Shown here piece after piece: positions 1-8,036 of a stretch of 64,000 nt of DNA. Origin of the DNA: Synechococcus sp. C9 (GTDB lineage: Bacteria > Cyanobacteriota > Cyanobacteriia > Gloeomargaritales > Gloeomargaritaceae). Each line of letters begins with the position of its first letter. The first letter of the stretch is position 1. The position numbers and the translations under genes are program-made. Location of the stretch: positions 1,716,455-1,780,454 of the forward strand of contig NZ_JALAAD010000001.1 of assembly GCF_022984075.1 (NCBI RefSeq), given 5' to 3'. The notes beneath the pieces are model-generated. The model did not search any database. It was not told the origin of the DNA and worked only from the letters and a program-made list of their open reading frames with translations.

Positions 1-1279
1 GACCGGGATTAATTGATTGAGACCCGATTGACGTGTAACCGGGAATCTTCTATCAAAAACGTGTTTCAGTCCCGTTGACCGGGATTAATTGATTGAGACT
101 CCCCTGTTTCACCAAAATCGTTATAGGTTGGACAAGTTTCAGTCCCGTTGACCGGGATTAATTGATTGAGACTCGTTTGGATTTCCCGTTTCCAGCCGCC
201 CCGAATAAGTTTCAGTCCCGTTGACCGGGATTAATTGATTGAGACTTTGCCTACCATGTTGCCCTAATTGAGTGGTCTGGTGTTTCAGTCCCGTTGACCG
301 GGATTAATTGATTGAGACATTTGGAACCTTACAGGAGGTGGCGAGCATGAGTCCCCGTTTCAGTCCCGTTGACCGGGATTAATTGATTGAGACTCACAAA
401 ATTGCCACCCGCCATAGAGATAAGGCTCGTTTCAGTCCCGTTGACCGGGATTAATTGATTGAGACCCGTTGCGCCTCCCGCTCCCCCGCCGTCGTGTTTT
501 CGTTTCAGTCCCGTTGACCGGGATTAATTGATTGAGACACATCAGGCGTGACATCAGGCGTGACATCCGTGACAAGTTTCAGTCCCGTTGACCGGGATTA
601 ATTGATTGAGACTTTGCCTACCATGTTGCCCTAATTGAGTGGTCTGGTGTTTCAGTCCCGTTGACCGGGATTAATTGATTGAGACATCCCCGATGGCGTA
701 TTGACTGGCGGTGGGGGTGATGTTTCAGTCCCGTTGACCGGGATTAATTGATTGAGACGACGGATGCGGATAATGACCTGTTATGCGAGAGCTTTGTTTC
801 AGTCCCGTTGACCGGGATTAATTGATTGAGACCTGTAGCCCCCGCAGAATCTGCCTTAGCCCGTTCACCCGTTTCAGTCCCGTTGACCGGGATTAATTGA
901 TTGAGACCCAATAAACTTTGGACTTTGGTTAGCCCGGTAGGTGCGTTTCAGTCCCGTTGACCGGGATTAATTGATTGAGACTCCCGCAACCTACCACCTG
1001 CGCTATGGCGGGGGGTCACGTTTCAGTCCCGTTGACCGGGATTAATTGATTGAGACGCCAAAACCTTCCGCTTTGACCCTAATCGCCTCTCCAGTTTCAG
1101 TCCCGTTGACCGGGATTAATTGATTGAGACTTCCCGTGCCAGTTCGAGGTGGCTGGTCGGGCAACGGTAGGTTTCAGTCCCGTTGACCGGGATTAATTGA
1201 TTGAGACTGGATGTTGGGTCCCCCGGCGGTGGGGTCTAGGTTGTTTCAGTCCCGTTGACCGGGATTAATTGATTGAGAC
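1..1279 (-). CRISPR. Type I-D CRISPR array, 18 repeats (first one cut by the window edge)
   Basis: A 37-nt repeat recurs every 72-77 nt. It is identical in all complete copies, beginning GTTTCAGTCCCGTTGACC and ending TTGATTGAGAC as printed. Complete copies start at 63, 136, 209, 282, 357, 429, 502, 576, 649, 722, 796, 871, 945, 1020, 1094, 1171 and 1243; 1-23 is the end of another. On the minus strand the repeat ends in ACTGAAAC, the usual crRNA 5' handle, after a hairpin TCCCG/CGGGA with a 5-nt loop, the usual Cas6 substrate. Transcription is therefore leftward, and the leader lies at 1280-1485 beside cas2. Spacers are about 36-40 nt. The spacer at 246-281 is repeated exactly at 613-648. The array continues beyond the window. 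Confidence 0.98.
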
Positions 1280-1485
1280 GGCACAGGCTAGAACCCACAG
1301 CAGGAAGGCGTTCCAAGCTACATTTTGGCAGACCTCCGGCAATCGGTGAGTTTTGTTACTACTTTGTTTACCGTTTCTGGCAACAAAGTTGAAAAAGTAT
1401 TGATTTTTCCAGGTTCTGGGGCTTTTGGCAAACCTCCCAAGGATTTTGACCTTGCTTGGGTTTGCCAAAATAACATCCATTTCTA
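1280..1485 (-). promoter_or_regulatory. Probable leader of the type I-D array
   Basis: This is the non-repeat interval between the last repeat of the array and the end of cas2. Its place at the 5' side of the inferred array transcript is where the leader and array promoter are expected. It is AT-rich beside cas2. The short open frames on both strands resemble no known protein. No promoter box can be assigned with confidence. Confidence 0.6.
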
Positions 1486-1779
1486 TCATAAGATAATTGC
1501 CCCCTCTTGTCGCGGCTTTTCCGACCCGTAAGTAATAGTTCGTTTCACTGCCCCTGCATCCAAAACATAAATTCTGATTGAATCCTCGTCAGATTTAATC
1601 AATTTTTCAATTTGAGTTTGTAGTTTACTAAACTGTACAGCAGTCAAAAAGCACTCAAACACACTATACTGTGTCCATTTTCCATAACCCGATAGTAATT
1701 TATGCAAACGATTACGCCGTTTATTTGCTGGCTTACTATCCGGTAAATCATAAATAATCAAATAGAACAGTGTAGTCAC
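1486..1779 (-). CDS. cas2: CRISPR-associated endonuclease Cas2 (type I-D locus)
   Basis: A 97-aa protein of normal Cas2 length, beginning TLFYLIIYDLPDSKPANKRR. This is the first beta strand with the conserved Asp (YDLPD), followed by NKRRNRLHKLLSGYGKWTQYSVFEC, the strongly conserved RxxKLL-GYGxxxQYSVFE segment. Cas2 bridges two Cas1 dimers in the spacer-integration complex. The gene is the last of the I-D operon, directly before the leader, and starts 3 nt after the cas1 remnant. Because its cas1 and cas4 partners are broken here, this Cas2 probably has no cognate partner unless one is supplied in trans by the second cas1 at 47.2-48.1 kb, which belongs to a different repeat family. Confidence 0.93.
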   Translation of the reverse strand: MTTLFYLIIYDLPDSKPANKRRNRLHKLLSGYGKWTQYSVFECFLTAVQFSKLQTQIEKLIKSDEDSIRIYVLDAGAVKRTITYGSEKPRQEGAIIL

Positions 1780-1782
1780 ATT

Positions 1783-2076
1783 TTAACGTAAAATAAGAGG
1801 TTGATACGCAATATTTTCTTGTAAATGTCGTGCCATAAGTCTAGCTTGAAGTTCAATTGCTCGCCGATAGGTACAGCGATACTCAAATACTGGATGCTTA
1901 AATTCATCGCTCATTTTGCGTTCAAACGCTTGTAAAAAAGACTTTCGAGCATTTTCTGAAAGGCGATAAGCTCCTAAACTTTCACTAAAGTCTTGGCGTT
2001 TTATCCCTCGGTTATTGATTACTGCCAACACCAAATTATCCGCTACCAATGGGCGGAACTCCTCCATTAAATCCAA
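1783..2076 (-). pseudogene. cas1: cas1 remnant, C-terminal third only (type I-D)
   Basis: The remaining 97 aa begin LDLMEEFRPLVADNLVLAVIN, which is the conserved C-terminal Cas1 segment carrying the last metal-binding Asp (LDLMEEFRP). They continue with the helical tail FLQAFERKMSDEF. Cas1 is normally about 320-330 aa, so roughly the first 225 residues are missing, including the catalytic Glu and the His motif. The fragment starts at the base after a single CRISPR repeat (2077-2113). It lies in the same frame as the cas4 fragment upstream, with a TGA at the junction. A TTG at 2076 or the ATG three codons further could be used for translation, but a catalytically competent Cas1 cannot be made. 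Confidence 0.9.
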
Positions 2077-2113
2077 TTTTCAGTCCCGTTCACCGGGGTT
2101 GATTGATTGAGAC
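2077..2113 (-). repeat. Solitary CRISPR repeat at the cas4/cas1 deletion junction
   Basis: Thirty-seven bases match the repeat of the array at 1-1279 at 33 positions. By my alignment the mismatches are repeat positions 1, 15, 22 and 25. It has the same orientation as the array and keeps the CCCG/CGGG hairpin and the ACTGAAA end. There is no second copy nearby, so it is not a short array. It is flanked without any extra bases by cas4 coding sequence on one side (2114 onward) and cas1 coding sequence on the other (2076 downward). Confidence 0.93.
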
Positions 2114-2343
2114 TCAATGATGCCAGAAATGAGGAGGCGGTCACTCCAGACCCACTGTTGTTTATGAATAAGCGTATCTCCTTCTTGAACGGTTTCTGAC
2201 TCGTTTATATGCCGATGTAGATGACGACCAAGAATAAGATGTTCATTATCCGCCATTTCACCTAACACATATTCAAAGTAAAAACGCCTGGGACAATATT
2301 CCCAAGCATTGAGATAAGCTAAAGGTAAATAATCCTCAGACAT
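2080..2343 (-). pseudogene. cas4: cas4 remnant, N-terminal part (type I-D)
   Basis: The start ATG at 2343 lies 4 nt after the cas6 stop. The protein begins MSEDYLPLAYLNAWEYCPRR, the Cas4 N-terminus with its first Fe-S cysteine (EYCPRRFYFEY), then GRHLHRHI with the RecB-type His. It runs to RLLISGIIE, where the active-site Asp of the GIID motif is expected. At that codon the sequence enters the solitary CRISPR repeat and ends in TGA. About 87 aa remain of the usual 190-200. The D, ExK and three C-terminal cysteines are lost, so the exonuclease that trims prespacers cannot be active. Confidence 0.88.
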
Positions 2344-2347
2344 GACC

Positions 2348-3211
2348 TTACACTTCATGTTGTTGTAAAAGTACTTGACCCATGCCCATTGCCGTTTTAC
2401 GTCCAACTCCCGCAAAAAACGCAAAGTGAGCCAAAATGGTTGCAATTCTTGCCTGTTCTGGGTCAGGGAACCGATAGCGTACCCAGCCGACTGCACCGAT
2501 TTCAACTGAATTTTCCATTTTTATTTTCTGGGTTTTGAGGTCATAATCTGAAACCAGTCCACTCCATTGAATTTTGGGAAAACGCCATTCGTCAGGGGCA
2601 AAAATATTCCAGCGGCGATGCAAACTCCCAAATACGGATTCCGGTAGGGGAAACGGTTGAATTCCTTGCCCGGAGTTGAGCTTAAAACTGGTTGGGGAGA
2701 GCAGTTTGAGCGTGAGGTCATCGGATGCCACCGGGATTTTGGCAAGTAAGGCATAGTCCGAAGAACCTACCCAGGGGTCGGTGCCAGGTAGCATATTGAT
2801 ACTGCGGAAAATAAAGGGACATTTTGCGAGGGAAAAAGCTTTATCGCCCCACTTTTCCAAACCACTCAGTAACGGTTCAATCAGGCTTCCATCCAGCAAT
2901 CCAATCCGAAAGTAAAATTCATCCCCAGCCCGCACCTCTGCTTTCCGGCGTTTTCCCATTAGCCCAGAGAGGCTCAGCGGTGATTCCTGGCTTTGGTGAA
3001 TGGCTTCAGAAATAGCCGGGTCTGCCAAACGAAACCAATCAAGGACTTGAGCATGAATGGCTCGACCACAAGCTCCGGGTAAAGCTCCGTCGTCGGCAAC
3101 GCCTAAATGAATCACCAGCGTATGCAGAGCAGTGGATTTAAGTCGGGGTAACGGCAATGTTGGCTCCATAGCTAACTCCACTTGGTAAACAAACCTCATG
3201 GGACAGGTCAT
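2348..3211 (-). CDS. cas6: CRISPR repeat-processing endoribonuclease Cas6 (type I-D)
   Basis: A protein of about 270-287 aa, the size of type I-D Cas6. It has two ferredoxin-like halves: the N-terminal part has LHTLVIHLGVADDGALPG, and the C-terminal part has the glycine-rich loop FFAGVGRKTAMGMGQVLL that binds the repeat RNA. It cuts the precursor transcript 8 nt before the spacer. The hairpin and ACTGAAAC tail of the adjacent array fit this. The first possible start overlaps csc1 by 74 nt. Starts at 3199 and 3169 are alternatives, and I cannot decide between them. The order csc2-csc1-cas6-cas4 is the normal I-D order. Confidence 0.9.
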   Translation of the reverse strand: MTCPMRFVYQVELAMEPTLPLPRLKSTALHTLVIHLGVADDGALPGACGRAIHAQVLDWFRLADPAISEAIHQSQESPLSLSGLMGKRRKAEVRAGDEFYFRIGLLDGSLIEPLLSGLEKWGDKAFSLAKCPFIFRSINMLPGTDPWVGSSDYALLAKIPVASDDLTLKLLSPTSFKLNSGQGIQPFPLPESVFGSLHRRWNIFAPDEWRFPKIQWSGLVSDYDLKTQKIKMENSVEIGAVGWVRYRFPDPEQARIATILAHFAFFAGVGRKTAMGMGQVLLQQHEV

Positions 3212-3905
3212 GAGAATTAGACCAATGATCGGGTTTAGAAATTTGCCAGTAATTCCCGACGAGCCGTGACTGACTGACCAGACTGACCGGTGGCATCACA
3301 ATCCGGTTATAGAGCAACAAACGGGTAGAACCAGGCAAATCAATGGGATTCAAGGGATGGGTACAGGAATACTCACCTGACTTTTGCTGAATGGCATTTG
3401 CAGGCAATCGTTGTGCATCCACTTGAATTTTGGACGCCCATTTACCCAAGCGTATCCAGCGGGGAATTGAGATAGGTTCACGAGCAATAATGTAAGTTTG
3501 GTAGAGACTGCCAACCGCCAATTCCTTAGCCCGTCCATAGTTTATCGGGTAGTTGCGATTTGCCCCTCTCTCTCCAAACTGTTTGGATTGACCGTAGTAG
3601 GGCACTTGAGCCGCTTTGAAGGTATTAACCTGGTAAGACCACTTCAGCGGTAGGGCTGGAAAAACATAGATACCATGCTCATTGAGTACCAACAAATTTT
3701 GCTCATTGGCGGTTTCTAAATAACCAGGACGTTGAGCGACTGCTCCCTGCAAACGGTAAGGTTTAGGAATGAAGGTGGCTTCAAACAAAGCAAAACTGAG
3801 TGCCCAATTATGCAGGTACTTCTCTGTTTCATAGAGGATTCCCATCTCACGGGTGGCAAAAAAAATGTTGTCATGGAGGGTCAAAGTACACTGATAAAAC
3901 AGCAT
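3138..3905 (-). CDS. csc1: Type I-D Cascade subunit Csc1 (Cas5 family)
   Basis: A 255-aa protein beginning MLFYQCTLTLHDNIFFATRE and continuing MGILYETEKYLHNWALSFAL. This is the Csc1 signature, with a first beta strand and a Tyr/His-rich helix. Csc1 plays the Cas5 role: it caps the 5' handle of the crRNA in the type I-D surveillance complex with Csc2, Cas10d and Cas6. It lies downstream of csc2 with a 54-nt gap and overlaps cas6. The length is normal and no frameshift is seen. Confidence 0.88.
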   Translation of the reverse strand: MLFYQCTLTLHDNIFFATREMGILYETEKYLHNWALSFALFEATFIPKPYRLQGAVAQRPGYLETANEQNLLVLNEHGIYVFPALPLKWSYQVNTFKAAQVPYYGQSKQFGERGANRNYPINYGRAKELAVGSLYQTYIIAREPISIPRWIRLGKWASKIQVDAQRLPANAIQQKSGEYSCTHPLNPIDLPGSTRLLLYNRIVMPPVSLVSQSRLVGNYWQISKPDHWSNSHDLSHEVCLPSGVSYGANIAVTPT

Positions 3906-3959
3906 GGGAATACCTCTGGTTAGGGGTTTAGCAATTCAAAAATGGGGTAGGATAGCGTT

Positions 3960-4982
3960 TTATTCTTCCCTTCGGCTTGTTTTTCTCCTTGTTTCTTGTT
4001 TAGCTGTTGCTCCATACGTTTCTGAATAGGTTTTGGTTTGCTCGTACAGAGTGGTCAATGTATGACGCAAACGCTCTTCATCCTGATAAAGACTGTTTAC
4101 TTCCGCCAACAATTCATCCAACTGTTGACCGAAAATAACTTGGCGTTTCCGCACTGGTTCTTGATTCAACAATTTTTCTGCTACCATAGTCGCCTCCGCT
4201 GATAAGTTACTGATTGGTCGAGCTGTATCCCCATCTAAAGAATCGTAGAGTGCTTGAGTAAAGTGCAAATTACTAAAGATTTCGCCATCACAGAGGGCAA
4301 TCCCCACAATATGATTGGTCATGGTGCCAGTACGAGATTCTTGGGCACCATAGCGACGAGTCCGAAGCAAATTACCCAGAATATAGATAAAGCCTTCCCA
4401 AGTAGAATCTCGCAAGGTTTCCACAGTAGGAAATGATACTTCTGGCAAGATGTGATCCTGTTCATTAATAGAAGATCGCATTTCCCCCTTTTCACTCATC
4501 GTGCCGCCTTCAAAAGGAGCATTGAAGGTAAAACTACGATGGGAAAGTTCGTAAGGACTGAGAGAAAATGCTGAATCAGAATAGACTTTGGAACGTTCAG
4601 AGCCACTGTCCCCAATGGCAAAACCATAGAGGATACAATCGGGGCACTTTTTACAGGAGTTTTCACCGTTATATTCACAGAAATTATCCATTCCTGCCGT
4701 TGCACTGGTGAGATTAAGCGAGCGCAATAGTTCCCGCCCAGTTAATCGCTCTGGGGTGACCTGTTTGCGTTTGAACATGACCAGACGGCTAATAGATTGC
4801 TTAGACTTTTCATTGCTGGCATCTAAACCTGCCTGAGTGCGGGCAGTGTTGAGAACTCCATCAGTCTGAAAGATGGGAAATGATTGGCTGTGGCGCACCA
4901 CCAAAAAGTGTACATAGTTCCCAGAAGCCAGCCGGGGAAAAGCAATTTGAAAGTTCGGCTTTAAGGATGTAAGGATGCTCAT
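3960..4982 (-). CDS. csc2: Type I-D Cascade backbone subunit Csc2 (Cas7 family)
   Basis: A 340-aa protein beginning MSILTSLKPNFQIAFPRLAS. Residues near 40-55 (TDGVLNTARTQAG) are the conserved Csc2 N-terminal motif. At 102-116 there is a four-cysteine zinc site (C102, C110, C113, C116) as in Csc2. Later come a Gly-rich AFEGGT stretch and the RRYGAQESRTGTM segment. Csc2 forms the helical filament along the crRNA spacer. The C-terminus is basic and low in complexity (KQETRRKTSRREE). The gene sits 21 nt downstream of cas10d. Confidence 0.92.
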   Translation of the reverse strand: MSILTSLKPNFQIAFPRLASGNYVHFLVVRHSQSFPIFQTDGVLNTARTQAGLDASNEKSKQSISRLVMFKRKQVTPERLTGRELLRSLNLTSATAGMDNFCEYNGENSCKKCPDCILYGFAIGDSGSERSKVYSDSAFSLSPYELSHRSFTFNAPFEGGTMSEKGEMRSSINEQDHILPEVSFPTVETLRDSTWEGFIYILGNLLRTRRYGAQESRTGTMTNHIVGIALCDGEIFSNLHFTQALYDSLDGDTARPISNLSAEATMVAEKLLNQEPVRKRQVIFGQQLDELLAEVNSLYQDEERLRHTLTTLYEQTKTYSETYGATAKQETRRKTSRREE

Positions 4983-5003
4983 GATTGCTCTCCAGATGGT
5001 GGT

Positions 5004-8000
5004 TTACGATGTGGCTTGTTGGTCTTGTAGGGCTAATTGAAGGTAGGCAAATTCGACTCCCGATTTCAGGCGGTTGCGATGTTCCTGAAGCAGGGCACGG
5101 TCTCCTTTACACATCCTTCCAAATACGTCAATCACGCAGGTGGTCATAAAAGTTTGAATCGCTTCAAACTCTTGGATGCGACGTTGCTCAAAAGGAATCT
5201 CTTTGTTCTGTATAATGGGGCGTTTATAGACTTCTTGCCGCTCTAAGGCGGCTCTTAACTGCCCCGCTCCTTGCACGATAAGTTCCTCATCATCCCAATC
5301 ATTCGGTACAGAGAGAATGTGTTCTAGTGCCTTGGAAAAGGGAAGTAAAATTGCATAACTCGACTTGTCTATTCCAACTCGATAGAATTGGCGGTATTCA
5401 TTAGCTAAGCGTTTTGTAATTTTCAACTTGGTTTCCATCTCCGTATCTCCTTCAGCCCAGATGTGTGCATAACTCCAATAACGGTTGATTTCGTTTTTAG
5501 TTGGTTTTCTCTTGTCTTTAGAGCTACTACGGCGTAACCCCTCCTTTGCTAGTGAAAAAACATTTAAGACACTGGCTACTATCTGCTGAATAGTGTCATT
5601 CAATTTCCTCCAGCGTTCATCTGGCGGATTTGTACCTCCTAGCCCGCTGTGTTTATTTGCAAAATCTGTGTCATTCAATTTCCTCCAGCATGCATCTGGC
5701 GGATTACTGCGACTATCCAAATGTAAACAATAGGCAACCATCAAACGATTCAAGTTATCTGCTAGATTTTGAACACGCCCCCCAATCCAATCCTGAAGAT
5801 GCAAGGAAGTGGGAAAGCCCAATGCGTACCAAAAATTTGCCGGGCCGTCAATTTTGACAGATTCTTTGAAGTCTTTATCACTATCATAAAGCGGAATCTG
5901 GCTACTTGTGGCAACCACTTTCACCCCCAATAACAAGGGTAATGCTAGAGCTAAAAAAGCCGGTTCAATCCAAGCTTCAGTTACAGTTTTACCTCTAGTT
6001 GTGGTGTAGTGCATTGCCATAAAAGGCAAGTCTTCACGGGAGTATTTGGATGGAGCAGAGTTACCCGCATCGCCGTCATCATTAGTTAACCAGGAGAACG
6101 AGCGCAATGCTTGGGCATCCATGCCATGTTCCAGCCAGTATTTGCGGACATCCCAAAAATTGATACGTTTGAGTTCATTCATCATTAATCTGATAGCGGC
6201 GGCAACCTGCGGCGAGTAAACGTATGCTGGAAAGATGTAAAGAAAAACGGGCTGTTGATCCTCTAATTTACCTGCGGGTACAGACCAAAATATCTGTCTA
6301 AGCAACATTTCCAGTGCCCATATTTTGGAAATTCCTCGTTTGATCTGCGTTCCACCAAGGGGATTTTTATTACTATATTGTTGAGGCTTAAATAGGACAA
6401 CTGAATCCATCTGATCTTCCGAAGCAAATTCACCTGAACTAAGCGAACAAATAGGGTGTTTAGCTTTGCTAGTCTTTGCGGAAATATAGCCTACCAGTTC
6501 ACGTTGAAAAGATGATTCCGGTTGCTCCCACCCCTGCACTTCCAGGTATTGCGTCAGATAATCATAAAAAACTTCCCGGGTTGGGCTGTAATGTTCTGGT
6601 AACAATTTATTTTCTTCTGCCCAGGTAGCTAGTTGCTCGGCAATTTCTTGTAGTTTTTTATCAAGTTGCTCTAAATCAAGCGTGCTGTGACGAGCAATAT
6701 AATAAGCGGCTACATAATACCAACCATAGTTCACCCCACCGGATTGAAACTGTGTTTGTTCAGGGGTGATTGCGTCTTGAACGCCGAGTTTTTCCAGCAT
6801 CCAAGCAATAAATTCAGGTCTATCTGCAAAAAATTCTTTTTGCGCTAAAATAATAAACTCTGCAGTGCGATCCGCTCTTAAGTCTGCACTACTAGACAAA
6901 AATTCCCGCTCTATTTCGCTAGGTTCTAACCTTTCCAACCGCTTGGGAGTTGCCGGTGATTTGGCATTGGCAACATAGGATTTAACTACGCTAGGTAAAT
7001 TCCGAATCAATTGAGCAGGTGAAAAGAGTTCCAGGGTTTGGGGAGCCACCTTCAGTCCCTTGCCATCCCGTTTGAAGCCTACTTGTCCATTCTCCATATT
7101 TGAGGCTAATAGCTTGCTAACCTGCTCCCAGAGGAATTCTTGAAGTTCTGAGCGATCAGGTACGCCAGTATCCTGGGGAGCAAGATAAACCACCCCCTGA
7201 GCAAAGAAAAGGAGGGGTTGCCAATCCAGTTCTCTGGCAAAGTGCATGACGGCATTATGAATCCCGCTGGTCAAAATACCTGTACAGTCGCGCAAACGGT
7301 GATAGGTCAACTTGCGGTGGATGCCCAGATGACGCAGATGATCACGCAGACGATTGCCCGCCGTTTTCGTCTCAATGTCTGATGGGTCACTGAGATGGAC
7401 CGCAACATCGCCAAAAGCAAGGAGCCAGCGTAGCGGTGAGTCTAGGCGACGAGTATCTGGAATTTTGAAAGTGCCCCAATTCGCTTTGAACGGATTGATT
7501 CCCACTTTTCCCTGGGTGTTTTGAGCGAGGTAGCCAATCTCTGTCAAATACTCCCGCCACTCTGCCCAAAATGCGTCAAAATTCAGTCGTTCTCCTAAGG
7601 TTTGGCACAATTCTAAAATTTTAGGAATTTCAGAAGCATCAGGTACTTGTTGCTGTTCTCCATTGCACCACTTGTTGTAGTCATGTAGGGTTAATCCTAA
7701 ACAAAGCAAACGTTTTTCTGCATCAGTGAGGATCAATTCAGGACTTAAAAATGGCAACAAGTTCCAAGCGGTTAATAAGGCATTGAGAACATGAACCAGC
7801 AGACTTTGGTCAGAGTATTCTGCATAGCGTTTCGCTTTTTCCATTGCAAATTCACTACCTCGCTGTAGGAGCAGATGGTACTGAGCCTCTTCGGAACCGC
7901 CAAGGGCTGGAATTAAGCCAAATTCCTGTTCCATTGCAGGTAAAACTGTTGCAAGATAAGCCCGCAGGATCGGATCGGTTTCCTCTGAGAGCGTCCGTAA

Positions 8001-8024
8001 TAGCAGGGTTTGTAGTAAAGTCAT
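5004..8024 (-). CDS. cas10d: Type I-D large subunit Cas10d (Csc3) with HD nuclease domain
   Basis: From the ATG at 8024 (a TTG two codons earlier is possible) the protein has 1006 aa, as usual for Cas10d. An N-terminal HD nuclease domain is visible: H78 in LLVHVLNALL and the HD pair at 114-115 in LGLTLHDYNKWC. This is the Cas3'' nuclease that in type I-D is fused to the large subunit rather than to Cas3. The rest is Cas10-like without a GGDD cyclase motif, so no cyclic oligoadenylate synthesis is expected. Near residues 770-815 a segment NPPDxxWRKLNDT occurs twice, 25 residues apart; at DNA level the 38-nt copies are at 5593-5630 and 5668-5705. The gene is 12 nt downstream of cas3. Confidence 0.93.
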   Translation of the reverse strand: MTLLQTLLLRTLSEETDPILRAYLATVLPAMEQEFGLIPALGGSEEAQYHLLLQRGSEFAMEKAKRYAEYSDQSLLVHVLNALLTAWNLLPFLSPELILTDAEKRLLCLGLTLHDYNKWCNGEQQQVPDASEIPKILELCQTLGERLNFDAFWAEWREYLTEIGYLAQNTQGKVGINPFKANWGTFKIPDTRRLDSPLRWLLAFGDVAVHLSDPSDIETKTAGNRLRDHLRHLGIHRKLTYHRLRDCTGILTSGIHNAVMHFARELDWQPLLFFAQGVVYLAPQDTGVPDRSELQEFLWEQVSKLLASNMENGQVGFKRDGKGLKVAPQTLELFSPAQLIRNLPSVVKSYVANAKSPATPKRLERLEPSEIEREFLSSSADLRADRTAEFIILAQKEFFADRPEFIAWMLEKLGVQDAITPEQTQFQSGGVNYGWYYVAAYYIARHSTLDLEQLDKKLQEIAEQLATWAEENKLLPEHYSPTREVFYDYLTQYLEVQGWEQPESSFQRELVGYISAKTSKAKHPICSLSSGEFASEDQMDSVVLFKPQQYSNKNPLGGTQIKRGISKIWALEMLLRQIFWSVPAGKLEDQQPVFLYIFPAYVYSPQVAAAIRLMMNELKRINFWDVRKYWLEHGMDAQALRSFSWLTNDDGDAGNSAPSKYSREDLPFMAMHYTTTRGKTVTEAWIEPAFLALALPLLLGVKVVATSSQIPLYDSDKDFKESVKIDGPANFWYALGFPTSLHLQDWIGGRVQNLADNLNRLMVAYCLHLDSRSNPPDACWRKLNDTDFANKHSGLGGTNPPDERWRKLNDTIQQIVASVLNVFSLAKEGLRRSSSKDKRKPTKNEINRYWSYAHIWAEGDTEMETKLKITKRLANEYRQFYRVGIDKSSYAILLPFSKALEHILSVPNDWDDEELIVQGAGQLRAALERQEVYKRPIIQNKEIPFEQRRIQEFEAIQTFMTTCVIDVFGRMCKGDRALLQEHRNRLKSGVEFAYLQLALQDQQATS

Positions 8025-8036
8025 GATCAAAACCTC

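Noticed and set aside
1325-1531. A 68-aa open frame in the leader of the I-D array
   Set aside because: It crosses into cas2 on the other strand, has no ribosome site and resembles nothing known.
2077-2113. Solitary repeat as the start of a third CRISPR array
   Set aside because: No second repeat follows within spacer distance on either side, and both flanks are cas coding sequence.
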